NCBI GenBank assembly: GCA_024277655.1 | Contig: JAJRUT010000084.1 | Span: 1-43,043, forward strand | From: Deltaproteobacteria bacterium | GTDB lineage: Bacteria > Desulfobacterota > Desulfobulbia > Desulfobulbales > SURF-16 | Direction of reading: 5' to 3' | Length of the DNA: 43,043 bases | In this document: piece by piece, positions 1 through 7,815 of the stretch | Layout: each line of letters starts with the position of its first letter | How positions within the stretch are numbered: position 1 is the stretch's first letter | The notes under the pieces: generated by a model | The model's database searches: none | The model's input: the letters and a program-made list of their open reading frames with translations, nothing else | What the model was told of the DNA's origin: nothing | Made by a program: the position numbers and the translations under genes

Positions 1-314
1 AGAGCTTCCCGCTCCGGGCCATACAACCACTTACCAAACCCACATTTATGGTCATTGGTCTCCACACTTAACCGGTCAATTTCAGGATTGATAAATACCT
101 GCTGAAGCTTGTTGCTCCATATCAAGTGATCCACCTCTTTCTGGGTCAAAAGGGCATCAAGCCTATTCCCGGAGATGACCTGTTTGGCGTTCGACACAAT
201 GGCTGAAACTCCAAAAAAGCTCTGACCGCCACTTAAAACAAGAAGAAGCAGAACAACGCCAAAACCAAGCAAAACCTTGCGACCAACTGACAAGACAGTA
301 AAAAAATGAAACAT
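1..314 (-). CDS. Methyl-accepting chemotaxis protein, N-terminal part (runs off window)
   Basis: Reading leftward from an ATG at 314, the frame is open to the window edge (about 104 residues). The first 45 residues hold one strongly hydrophobic helix (residues about 14-28) preceded by basic residues, as in the signal-anchor of a chemoreceptor. Around residues 62-100 the protein shows DHLIW, then a Cys in DHKCGFGKWLYG, which matches the CZB-like zinc-binding pattern (His...Cys-x-FGKW) found in many deltaproteobacterial chemoreceptors, here apparently in the periplasmic sensing part. An AGGGGG ribosome site lies just upstream of the ATG. The signalling domain is outside the window, so the receptor assignment rests on the N-terminal pattern only. 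Confidence 0.7.
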   Translation of the reverse strand, partial: MFHFFTVLSVGRKVLLGFGVVLLLLVLSGGQSFFGVSAIVSNAKQVISGNRLDALLTQKEVDHLIWSNKLQQVFINPEIDRLSVETNDHKCGFGKWLYGPEREA

Positions 315-352
315 ACTTTCCCCCTATAAAATTTAACTTTGACCACCAACCT

Positions 353-382
353 ATTCTAGGAGCAACCAATCTCACAAGTCAA
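353..382 (-). promoter_or_regulatory. Sigma-70-type promoter for the chemoreceptor gene
   Basis: On the minus strand TTGACT (377-382) and TAGAAT (353-358) are separated by 18 bases. The predicted start point leaves a leader of roughly 30 bases before the ATG at 314. This is seen by eye only. Confidence 0.45.
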
Positions 383-441
383 GAGATGAATACATCTCCT
401 AAGGTAAGCGTTGGCAATGAGGGTACAGGTTGGGTACAAAA

Positions 442-480
442 CAAAAAAACCCGAACCTCTAAGAAGTAGAGATTCGGGTT
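442..480 (-). terminator. Rho-independent terminator of tRNA-Leu
   Basis: Minus-strand hairpin with arms AACCCGAA / TTCGGGTT extended by TCTCTA / TTAGAG with one bulged base, a short CTTC loop, and a run of T residues directly after it. It begins 8 bases after the CCA end of the tRNA. Confidence 0.85.
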
Positions 481-487
481 AACTCGT

Positions 488-574
488 TGGTACCAGAGGC
501 CGGAATCGAACCGGCACGGGGTTGCCCCCGCGGGATTTTGAATCCCGTGCGTCTACCAATTTCACCACTCTGGC
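488..574 (-). tRNA. tRNA-Leu (anticodon CAA)
   Basis: An 87-base class II tRNA with encoded 3' CCA. The 7-bp acceptor stem pairs GCCAGAG with CTCTGGT (one G-U pair). The D-loop contains GGTAGACGC, the anticodon loop is TTCAAAA with CAA at positions 34-36, there is a long variable arm, and the T-loop is GGTTCGATTCC. The long variable arm and the CAA anticodon identify leucine (codon UUG). It has its own promoter and terminator and is downstream of, and in the same direction as, the cytochrome operon. Confidence 0.97.
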
Positions 575-584
575 ATGGAGGAGC

Positions 585-614
585 AATATAGAACAGGAAT
601 GGCGGAGGTGTCAA
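585..614 (-). promoter_or_regulatory. Strong sigma-70 promoter of tRNA-Leu
   Basis: On the minus strand a perfect TTGACA (609-614) is followed after 18 bases by TATATT (585-590). The tRNA 5' end at 574 is 10 bases past the -10 box, so the start point lies within a few bases of the mature 5' end. Confidence 0.7.
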
Positions 615-615
615 G

Positions 616-641
616 AAAATCCCTGTTTGGCGGGGGATTTT
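616..641 (-). terminator. Probable terminator of the cytochrome operon
   Basis: Perfect 8-bp inverted repeat AAAATCCC / GGGATTTT around a 10-base loop, 9 bases beyond the stop codon of the cytochrome b gene and immediately before the tRNA promoter. The AT-rich outer arm supplies the A/T tracts on both strands, so it could act in either direction. Confidence 0.6.
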
Positions 642-650
642 CCAGAACAG

Positions 651-1574
651 CTACCCAGGCAGGCTTAGGGCATGCCCAACCAGAGATTCGCCTCCTGCTA
701 TGATCCTAGCCTCCACCTCGGGGGTGAGGCTAGGATCAAATTTATGCAAATCAACAATAAATCCTGTCGCCACTCCGTCACCAATTATTCTGAAAAAAAT
801 AACTATCCGCGCCCCATCTTTTGCAACAATCATGGCCTCCGAGCCAGCCCTTATCTCCTCAAACTCCGCGAAGGTCATTTTACCCCTGTAAACACGTGCA
901 TAAATCTCACACCTATCCCTCTTGCCAGCAAGTTCTGTAACCAAAATATTACCCACCACCTGCGGTTCATGCTCCTGAAAAAAAAGGGCATGATGATGTT
1001 TAAGATAGGCCACATCCACGTGACCATGAATCATACCGCCAAGAGAAGATCTGGTCTCAGGGTTTATGGTGGCCATAAATAGATGGATAAGAAGCCCTGG
1101 AATAAACATCACAAAAGCGCCAATATGGATAAAGTGAGCCAAAACATTCCCCTTGCTAAAACTCATCACAAGCCCCGTTATGCACAGGGTTGTGAGCCAC
1201 ACCAGGCTCATCACAGCGTTCATCTTCTGACCGCCGTTAAACTTACCGGCTGCTGGCACCTCAATACCTTTGTTAAACATGGACATGGCGCTACGCCCAG
1301 CCCATTTCAGATCGGCAGAACTAAGGCTGAGGGCTTCGAGTACATCAGCTAGTAAAACATCCCTGTCAGCCAAAATAACGATCAATAACGACAGGATCAT
1401 AAACACAGCACCAATACCTCTGTGCAATTCGAGCAAAGTCTGTTTTTGAACAGAGGGTAATAAACCAAGGGAATGGGCCGTCATCGTAAGCCCCGTTATT
1501 ATGAGCAGGACAACAGGCAGGGCCACCGACCAGTGAAAGGCACGTTGCCACGAGTTAAAACGCAATATCCGCAT
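651..1574 (-). CDS. Membrane cytochrome b (b561 / FdhI-like) with extra C-terminal domain
   Basis: 307 residues. The first about 200 form a four-helix cytochrome b of the b561 / formate dehydrogenase gamma type: FHW at residue 14, LHRG with His51, and His residues in the third and fourth helices (AHFIHIG and LLIHLF) give candidate ligands for two b hemes. The family normally takes electrons from or gives them to the quinone pool. After the last helix, a His-rich stretch (GHVDVAYLKHHH) and about 100 soluble residues follow that are not part of the usual family; I do not recognise that domain. Its start overlaps the stop of the upstream lipoprotein gene by one base (TGATG), so translation is probably coupled. 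As the last gene of the cytochrome operon it is the likely membrane/quinone module for the two c-type cytochromes. Confidence 0.82.
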   Translation of the reverse strand: MRILRFNSWQRAFHWSVALPVVLLIITGLTMTAHSLGLLPSVQKQTLLELHRGIGAVFMILSLLIVILADRDVLLADVLEALSLSSADLKWAGRSAMSMFNKGIEVPAAGKFNGGQKMNAVMSLVWLTTLCITGLVMSFSKGNVLAHFIHIGAFVMFIPGLLIHLFMATINPETRSSLGGMIHGHVDVAYLKHHHALFFQEHEPQVVGNILVTELAGKRDRCEIYARVYRGKMTFAEFEEIRAGSEAMIVAKDGARIVIFFRIIGDGVATGFIVDLHKFDPSLTPEVEARIIAGGESLVGHALSLPG

Positions 1575-2533
1575 CAGAAAACCTCCAGCCGCTGACTGAT
1601 AACATGCGACTCCTGCTGATCCATATCAGCGCGAATCAACACCGCTTTAACGGCAAAGGGCAGCGCCAACTGGTCGCTGAAAACAAAGGGAATAACCCGC
1701 TTCTCCCCCGGCTTTATTGCGGTTTTCATCTCCTGGGTAAAGGAAAATGACTGTTGGGCTTTGGGCTCACCAAGATCATCCAAAAGATATAAGTTTAAGC
1801 GTATCTCATGATAGCCGTAGGTTCCAGTGGGAATATTATGAGGTATTTCCCTGTTTTCGATAATAATCTGCCCACCGGGCGGATGTTGCCCAGCCAACAC
1901 AACCGCAAGTTCTATCTTACTGCCAATTTCAGCAAGATCCATCACGTTAAAGGAGTGACGGCGAAAGTCATACTCATCCTTGGACCAAACCCACGGTTTA
2001 TTATCTATAATTGTCCTTCTCACCTTTGGCATATGGCACTCCTGGCAGGTTTTTTTTGTCCTGCCACTCTGCTCATACTCGGCAAAGGTACGTGAGTGGC
2101 ACTTGCCACAAAACTCACTCTTCCGGTAGGTGTCCACCTGTTTAATGGGATGGATATTAAAGGGTAGATGCTGTTCAACCGGCCCCTGCAAAACACCCTC
2201 CACCAAATGACAAGACTGACAATTCACCCCCTCCTCATGACGAGTTTTTCGCAACTTCTTCTCCCCGTCAAAAACAGATTCCGGGGCATGGCACGGTAAA
2301 CAGGCTGTTACTTTATAATTTGCGGTGATACCCTTAAAAGGCTCATTGGTGTAGGCCTTGCTATGGGGTGAATTCCGCCACTCCTCAAAAATAACCGTGT
2401 GACATTCCTGACACCTATCCGAGGGAGGCATCGCAACTCCAGATCCGGCAAGTTCCGGATGCATGGTGTAATTGCAGGCCCCAACCAACACCAGAATAAA
2501 ACCTAAGCCAATACTATTGCGTACCATTTTCAT
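1574..2533 (-). CDS. Pentaheme c-type cytochrome lipoprotein
   Basis: 319 residues. A short hydrophobic leader ends in VGAC (Cys20), a plausible lipobox, so the protein should be lipid-anchored. Five CxxCH heme motifs follow: CQECH, CLPCH, CQSCH, CGKCH and CQECH, within residues about 40-170. The spacing resembles the cytochrome c554-like family of multiheme proteins. The C-terminal 130 residues carry no heme and look like a beta-rich domain. The start codon overlaps the stop of the 19-heme gene by four bases (ATGA). By position it could link the membrane cytochrome b to the large soluble cytochrome; direction of electron flow cannot be read from sequence. Confidence 0.85.
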   Translation of the reverse strand: MKMVRNSIGLGFILVLVGACNYTMHPELAGSGVAMPPSDRCQECHTVIFEEWRNSPHSKAYTNEPFKGITANYKVTACLPCHAPESVFDGEKKLRKTRHEEGVNCQSCHLVEGVLQGPVEQHLPFNIHPIKQVDTYRKSEFCGKCHSRTFAEYEQSGRTKKTCQECHMPKVRRTIIDNKPWVWSKDEYDFRRHSFNVMDLAEIGSKIELAVVLAGQHPPGGQIIIENREIPHNIPTGTYGYHEIRLNLYLLDDLGEPKAQQSFSFTQEMKTAIKPGEKRVIPFVFSDQLALPFAVKAVLIRADMDQQESHVISQRLEVF

Positions 2534-4230
2534 GGTTTAACCCCAGACAATTGTCGCTCGATACCACTCAGAGCCTGATCGGCCAACCGATAGTTGTGAA
2601 AATAGTTCTTTTCCAAGAATTGTAACGTTGCCCTGACCTCCTCCTGCCGTGGAGTATCAAGGTCACCCCGGGAAAGTTCCTGCTTGAGCCTGGCAATGGC
2701 CTCCGTCGCGAGAACCCTTCTCGCCTCAAAAAACTGCTGATACACCGCGTCATGACAATCAAGGCAGGTTTTGCCGGTAACCTTCCCCTGATGTCCCGGT
2801 TTATGACAATCAACACAATTCACAATACGCGCTTTTGGCGAGATAATGCGTTGATTACGCCATGAGTCACCCCAAATCCCTCTGGAGAATTTCGTTACAT
2901 CTTCGTGACATTCCCCACATTGGCCTGGGGTTTGCGTATAGTTTTTACTGGTATGGCACGCCTTGCACTCAAGTTTTTGATGGTTGCCATCAAGCTTAAA
3001 AGACGCAGCCTGATGATCAAATAACCGCAAATCCTTAAAACTGGTTTCAATATGACAAGCACTACACGGCTTTTTAAACGCGCCAGTGTGGGGATCTTTA
3101 TGACAATCATTGCATCTTGCCGACGGTAGATTAAAGTAGTTATTTACCCCATTCCGGCTATGACATTTCCGGCACTCAACCTTGGCATGGGCTCCCTTAA
3201 GCTGATAATGCATCTGCCCATGCAACTCTAGACTACCCTGCATATTTGCAGTTAGGGCTAACCATCCTTCAGGTTGATGGCAGGATTTACACCCCTTGAT
3301 TCGGTCCTTATGGGCTGTTTTCTTTTGATGACAATCAGAGCAATCGCTAAACTTCAAACCCTTAAATTTATTGTCCGCATGGCATTGCCGACATTTTACC
3401 CCCTGATGTTTACCTACAAGCTTAAAGCGCGCCTTGTCGTGCTGAAATAAATTGCCACCCCGCCAGCCATTCATGGTGTGACAAGACAGACAGTCAGGGT
3501 CTAACTTGCCCTTGTGGGTATCCTTATGACAGGCCAGACAGGACTTATAGTTGGCAACCTTGAACTGGAGCTTGTCCTTTTGACCAGCAGCCATTTCACC
3601 ATGACATTTTTGACAAGGAACAATTTTATGCAGACCACGCAAAGGAAAGGGGGTTTTTTCGGCATGGGCAAAATTGTCAAGCCGCCAGCTCGTCGTCTGG
3701 TGACAGCTCTGACATTTTGCCATAGCACCACTGGCATGAATATCTTTATGGCAACCGGCGCATTGCAAGGCTAAGCCAAGATAGGTGAAACGTTTCCTGC
3801 CAGTATCCTTGATTGGTTGCAAATGACATTTCTGACATTGCAACCCTGCATGTTTACCTGTGAGGGGGAATTGACTGAGCCTATGATTAAAGGACTCAGG
3901 TTTAAACGTGATAATATTAGGTTTATGCCCCGTATGACACTGCAAACACTCCTTGCCGAGGGTGCCGTGATAGCCTTTTTTTAAAACAATTCGTTGCTGT
4001 ATTTCCCTATGGCAACCCAGACATTTACTCTGGCTCACGCCTGTTGTCATGCTGTGACACTTACCACAATTCTTTACTCCAGAAAGCATAGCGTGACTGG
4101 CATTAAGTGTTGCCGGTGAAAGGATATGGGTAAAAACATCCTCGACAGAGACAATTTCATCCTCAGCAAGGGCTGATTGTAGGGGCCAACAGAGACTAAT
4201 CAGAGAAAAAAGAAGAAGAAATTTTCGCAT
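2530..4230 (-). CDS. 19-heme periplasmic or secreted c-type cytochrome
   Basis: 566 residues with a Sec signal peptide (cleavage likely after SALA, residue 22). I count 19 CxxCH motifs between residues about 55 and 480. Five times a module recurs: a phrase like F-x-L-x-G-x-H then CxxCH, a second CxxCH followed by K-D-x-H, and a third CxxCH followed by a Trp/Phe, so most of the protein is built from triheme repeats with additional His residues available as distal ligands. The last 70 residues are heme-free and helical. It is the first gene of the three-gene operon and has no obvious membrane anchor. Multiheme proteins of this type act as electron wires or reservoirs in Desulfobacterota; the partner and terminal acceptor are unknown. 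Confidence 0.9.
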   Translation of the reverse strand: MRKFLLLFSLISLCWPLQSALAEDEIVSVEDVFTHILSPATLNASHAMLSGVKNCGKCHSMTTGVSQSKCLGCHREIQQRIVLKKGYHGTLGKECLQCHTGHKPNIITFKPESFNHRLSQFPLTGKHAGLQCQKCHLQPIKDTGRKRFTYLGLALQCAGCHKDIHASGAMAKCQSCHQTTSWRLDNFAHAEKTPFPLRGLHKIVPCQKCHGEMAAGQKDKLQFKVANYKSCLACHKDTHKGKLDPDCLSCHTMNGWRGGNLFQHDKARFKLVGKHQGVKCRQCHADNKFKGLKFSDCSDCHQKKTAHKDRIKGCKSCHQPEGWLALTANMQGSLELHGQMHYQLKGAHAKVECRKCHSRNGVNNYFNLPSARCNDCHKDPHTGAFKKPCSACHIETSFKDLRLFDHQAASFKLDGNHQKLECKACHTSKNYTQTPGQCGECHEDVTKFSRGIWGDSWRNQRIISPKARIVNCVDCHKPGHQGKVTGKTCLDCHDAVYQQFFEARRVLATEAIARLKQELSRGDLDTPRQEEVRATLQFLEKNYFHNYRLADQALSGIERQLSGVKP

Positions 4231-4261
4231 TCCGTTACATCCCTTGGAATATAAAAAAAGA

Positions 4262-4267
4262 ATTATA
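4262..4267 (-). promoter_or_regulatory. Candidate -10 box for the cytochrome operon
   Basis: A perfect TATAAT on the minus strand about 32 bases upstream of the ATG at 4230. No convincing -35 hexamer lies 16-18 bases further upstream (TTTCGT is the best), which would fit an activated promoter. Confidence 0.4.
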
Positions 4268-4346
4268 GCACACGGTAGAGAGTAACGAAAATTAACTCAC
4301 AAAAATAAGACCGTTTATTCCCGCATAACAATAATAGTGAGGAGAG

Positions 4347-4901
4347 CTACAACCCCAATTCGTCGACATACACCTGCTTAAAGCGATAGACGTACTCTGC
4401 ACCGGAAACAATGGTCAGACCAAGGGCAAGATACAGGAGCCAGGTGCCAATAAGGTGGACATCAACCGGAAGAATCCCTAAAGGAAACATCAGGAAACCA
4501 AGGGCCAAGACCTGGGCAACCGACTTGTATTTACCCAAGGATGAGGCCGAGATCACCAGCCCCTGCGCCGCGGCAACACCCCTGAGACCCGTCACAACAA
4601 GCTCTCTTGCCATAATAATAAACGCCACCAGAGCAGGAACCTGCCCCATGGGAATCAACATAATAAGTGCCGTGGCCATGAGTAATTTATCAGCAAGAGG
4701 ATCCATCAATTTGCCAAAGGAGGAAACGACGTTCATCCGCCTAGCAAGGTACCCATCAAGCCAGTCGGTAATCGCACCAACCGTATAAAAACTAAAGCCC
4801 ACCAGGATAACGGTGGTACTCACACCTGGTCGCAAACAGTACAGGATAAATGGAATCACCAGGAAGCGGATTCCGGTGAGAATGTTAGGTAATTGATGCA
4901 C
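4347..4901 (-). CDS. pgsA: CDP-diacylglycerol--glycerol-3-phosphate 3-phosphatidyltransferase
   Basis: 184 residues, the normal length. It makes phosphatidylglycerol phosphate from CDP-diacylglycerol and glycerol-3-phosphate at the inner membrane, the first committed step to phosphatidylglycerol and cardiolipin. The CDP-alcohol phosphotransferase signature is complete: D-x2-D-G-x2-A-R-x8-G-x3-D-x3-D, seen as DWLDGYLARR then GKLMDPLADK (residues about 46-72). Several hydrophobic helices surround it. The only in-frame start is a GTG at 4901, because a TAA lies just upstream in frame; AAGGA is 12 bases ahead, a rather long spacing. The gene stands alone, divergent from the six-gene operon. Confidence 0.93.
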   Translation of the reverse strand: MHQLPNILTGIRFLVIPFILYCLRPGVSTTVILVGFSFYTVGAITDWLDGYLARRMNVVSSFGKLMDPLADKLLMATALIMLIPMGQVPALVAFIIMARELVVTGLRGVAAAQGLVISASSLGKYKSVAQVLALGFLMFPLGILPVDVHLIGTWLLYLALGLTIVSGAEYVYRFKQVYVDELGL

Positions 4902-5185
4902 AGGCTTATTTTGTCCTTATAATTAAAAAAACACATAAATTTTAGTGCCTTACTCATGAAAAACCGCGCCTACAAAAAAACAAGACCGTGGAAATTGTAT
5001 TATGAAATAAGCAAAGCGAGACCGCCAAGGCACTTATCCAATCCTATATTTCCACTTTAGCGGGTTAGACTGTTTCTACACACCAACGGAATCAATGTAA
5101 AGAAGAACCAGTATTTCTCCACAAGAAGTGGTATACTTATCCCCTTGCCACCATGAACAAAACGCCCATCTTCAAAGATTGATCT
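4902..5185. other. Divergent intergenic region (pgsA / six-gene operon)
   Basis: AT-rich 284 bases that must hold the promoters for both directions. I cannot assign convincing -35/-10 pairs. TATACT near 5132 is a possible -10 for the plus-strand operon. A nine-codon frame (5153-5182) starting MNKTPIFKD ends three bases before the first gene of the operon and could be a leader peptide, but it lacks a clear ribosome site. No inverted repeat stands out. Confidence 0.4.
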
Positions 5186-6415
5186 ATGCCAGAACCGCAA
5201 AACACCACACCTCAACGACTCCTCACCCTACCCACAAGCTTTTCAGACTCCTTCATGGACGATCTGGCCAAGTTAAACAACAAGTTTACAAGCGGCCGCG
5301 TCTTTGAGGTATATGGTTCCTTTCAGCATGGCTCGTTTCACTCGGCCCGACCGGCCAAGTATTTACCGGCTATCAGCAAAAAACAGTTTAAAGACCATGT
5401 TGAAGCCGGGCTTAAGCATAATATTCGTTTTAATTACCTGCTTAATGCCCCAAGTTACAACAACCTGGAGTATACCCACACCGGACAAAATGAACTTGAG
5501 GAGTTACTCAACTTTCTCACCGACTGCGGGGTTCAGTCGGTCACCGTCACCACTCCCTATATGGTTGAACTCATCGCCACCCGTTTCCCCCAGCTTGAAA
5601 TCGTGGTGTCCACCATCGGTTATGTGGGAGCCAAACGGGGTATTGACCAGTTCTATAATGCCGGGGCCAAACGCATAGTTCTTGATGTGGAAACCAATCG
5701 CGATTTTCGTTTTCTCCGCCGTGTTACCCCAAAGGCCAAGGTCGATCTTGAGATTGTCGTCAATCCAGTCTGTCTCTATCAATGCCACTTTAAATTTAGC
5801 CACTATTGCACGGCGTCCCTTGGCGGGCGCATCCATCCGAGCGGGTGTGGTCATCCGTACAATGGCTATTATCTTAATTGGTGTTACCTGGAAAAACTCA
5901 AAAACCTTGGGGAGTTTATGCGTAGTCCCTGGGTTAGGCCTGAAGATTTAAGCCTGTACGAGGACATTGGTCTGCACCATTTTAAGATTGCCGGTCGCGG
6001 TCTTAGTACCGAGGAGCTACTCAGTAGGGCTTCGTTTTATCTACATGGTAGCTTCTCCGGCAACCTCCTTGAGCTTCTCGGCTGGCCCCACTGGTTGCAG
6101 TTTCGCACAAAAGCCGATGGTACACGCCTTGCTCCACTTGATATCCACCTTGAGAATGACGACATTAACGGTTTTATGGACTATTTCAACCAGCAGGAAC
6201 CAAGCTGTTACCTAGGATGTGAGGGGTGTGGACATTGTGATAAATGGGCAAAAAAACATATCCATACAAACGATATGCGCCTCCTGCAAAGCTATATCGA
6301 AACCATGCAGGAATCCATCAAAACCCTCGTTCAGGAAAAACCAACCCCACAGGAGAGTGAGGAGCAACAAGAGCGCTGGAACAAGGCCGCAGCCGCGCAG
6401 AGGCTCAGCCAATGA
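5186..6415 (+). CDS. U32-family protein with two cysteine clusters (Fe-S, possible O2-independent hydroxylase)
   Basis: 409 residues with the U32 (collagenase-like peptidase) fold pattern: a TIM-barrel-like N-terminal half (VTVTTPYMVELI, VSTIGYVGAKRG) and the core Cys region CLYQC (196, 200), HYC (208), CGHPYN (221) and C233. A further cluster C-x3-C-x2-C-x2-C (341-351) lies near the C-terminus, followed by a charged tail. Characterised U32 proteins (UbiU/UbiV, RlhA, TrhP) bind [4Fe-4S] or act in oxygen-independent or prephenate-linked hydroxylation rather than proteolysis, so an Fe-S hydroxylase role is inferred here. First gene of the six-gene operon; its stop overlaps the next start (ATGA). 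The ribosome site is weak. A true peptidase role cannot be excluded. Confidence 0.8.
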   Translation: MPEPQNTTPQRLLTLPTSFSDSFMDDLAKLNNKFTSGRVFEVYGSFQHGSFHSARPAKYLPAISKKQFKDHVEAGLKHNIRFNYLLNAPSYNNLEYTHTGQNELEELLNFLTDCGVQSVTVTTPYMVELIATRFPQLEIVVSTIGYVGAKRGIDQFYNAGAKRIVLDVETNRDFRFLRRVTPKAKVDLEIVVNPVCLYQCHFKFSHYCTASLGGRIHPSGCGHPYNGYYLNWCYLEKLKNLGEFMRSPWVRPEDLSLYEDIGLHHFKIAGRGLSTEELLSRASFYLHGSFSGNLLELLGWPHWLQFRTKADGTRLAPLDIHLENDDINGFMDYFNQQEPSCYLGCEGCGHCDKWAKKHIHTNDMRLLQSYIETMQESIKTLVQEKPTPQESEEQQERWNKAAAAQRLSQ

Positions 6416-7815
6416 GTATTCTCGTAACCGGCGCAAGTGGTATTCTCGGCAAACCTCTTGTCAAAGAGCTCCTAAACCGCAGGCAGTCCATCATTGGCCT
6501 GTGTCGGACTCCGCCCACATGGACTGAACCGGGGCTGCGCTGGCTTACCGGGGATGTAAGTAAGCCCCATTTGGGTCTTTCTGATAACGACTGGCAAATG
6601 TTGACCTGTGAGGTTTTGGAAATTTTTCATCTAGCCGCCCGTACTGACTTCAAAGGCAGATCTCTGGATGACTACCGTGCCATCAATATTGACGGCGTGA
6701 GCCACATCAAAGAACTGGCAATAACAAGCGGGGCCTGGCTCCACCATGTGTCCACCGCCTTTGTCTGTGGCGACTGGACCGGGGAATTCAGGGAAGACCA
6801 ATTGCAGGAGGGCCAAGCATTTCATAATTTTTATGAGGAATCAAAATTCCTTGGCGAGTGTACCCTGCGTACCGGACCAACACCTAAGTTTACGGTGTAC
6901 CGGCCTGCCATTATCCTGGAAAGAACACCCACCGCTAGGAGTCAGTCAGTGTTTGGCCCCTTTGTCTTTCTCGACGGAGTCTTTCGTATTTGTCTTGGCG
7001 TGATAAAACGGGGTAACGTAGCTGACACCCTCTACGTTGAGGGTAATCCAGAGAGCCATTTACCCTTTGTCTTTGATGATGAGGTTGCCAGATTGCTCGT
7101 GGATCTTGCCGGACAAAAACCAGACCACAACACGACATTCCACCTTACTCCCCAAACACCATTCCCCAACCATCTGCTTGAAAAAATATTTAACCAGGCA
7201 TTTGGGCGTAAGGCCGTACGTATGGGCAATGACAGCAAACCGACCAGTACAGCAGAACGCATTCTTGCCAAGAAAACGGCGAAATATCGCCCATACATGA
7301 ATCTCGCCACCACCTTTGCCAGAACCAATGTTGACGCCAGGTTCCAAGCATCGCTCCCCGCCATTGACGAGACAAGCCTGCTAACCGCCTTTTCCCTCTT
7401 TCTTGCCACCAAAAAAGATCTCGGGCGGGTCGTGAACCATGATGATGCCTTCCATCTCGAGCAGTATTTCAACCATTTTCTAGGTCAGCATATCGGCCAA
7501 CCACTAATTAAAAACCTCTCATCCCTGTCGGCCTGCCTGCACATCAGGATTTCAGGCCATAAGACGTGGACCATCACCATCGACAAGGGCGTCTTAAGCC
7601 GAGTGGCAGAAGGAGAACTCGGCACATTTGGTTATAAAACCGATGCCTCCACCTTTCTCCAGGTGGCATCCGGCACACTCTCCCCCCAACAGGGGTTTTT
7701 CAAGGGGGCGATTCAACTCACAGGAAACCCCAAAGAGGCACTGCGTACCGCCACGGCCCTTGAAGAGTTTTTTCGGGAGTATCCGTACATTCAACCAGAG
7801 AACAATCATGCATGA
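6412..7815 (+). CDS. Thioester reductase-like SDR fused to an SCP2 lipid-binding domain
   Basis: 467 residues. Residues 1 to about 270 form an extended short-chain dehydrogenase: nucleotide-binding TGASGILG (6-13), HVSTAF with Ser114, and the Tyr141-x3-Lys145 pair in YEESK. The HVSTAF phrase is typical of thioester-reductase and fatty acyl-CoA reductase domains, which reduce acyl thioesters to aldehydes with NADPH. Residues about 365-460 match the SCP2 sterol/lipid carrier pattern: a TWTITIDKG strand, then FLQVASG, FFKGAIQLTG and a final EEFFREYPY. The fusion suggests a bulky lipid substrate presented by the enzyme's own carrier domain; the substrate is unknown. Overlaps its neighbours by 4 bases (upstream) and 8 bases (downstream). 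An epimerase role is a less likely alternative. Confidence 0.8.
   Translation: MSILVTGASGILGKPLVKELLNRRQSIIGLCRTPPTWTEPGLRWLTGDVSKPHLGLSDNDWQMLTCEVLEIFHLAARTDFKGRSLDDYRAINIDGVSHIKELAITSGAWLHHVSTAFVCGDWTGEFREDQLQEGQAFHNFYEESKFLGECTLRTGPTPKFTVYRPAIILERTPTARSQSVFGPFVFLDGVFRICLGVIKRGNVADTLYVEGNPESHLPFVFDDEVARLLVDLAGQKPDHNTTFHLTPQTPFPNHLLEKIFNQAFGRKAVRMGNDSKPTSTAERILAKKTAKYRPYMNLATTFARTNVDARFQASLPAIDETSLLTAFSLFLATKKDLGRVVNHDDAFHLEQYFNHFLGQHIGQPLIKNLSSLSACLHIRISGHKTWTITIDKGVLSRVAEGELGTFGYKTDASTFLQVASGTLSPQQGFFKGAIQLTGNPKEALRTATALEEFFREYPYIQPENNHA

Noticed and set aside
163..375. 70-codon open frame overlapping the chemoreceptor start
   Set aside because: Another frame of the same strand gives a receptor-like protein with a good ribosome site; this frame has neither and crosses the promoter.
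672..1352. Plus-strand open frames opposite the cytochrome b gene
   Set aside because: Low-complexity, His/Ser-rich products antisense to a clearly recognised gene.
5125..5145. Possible sigma-54 (-24/-12) promoter before the U32 gene (TGG...TTGC)
   Set aside because: The distance between GG and GC is 15 bases rather than 10, so the spacing is wrong.
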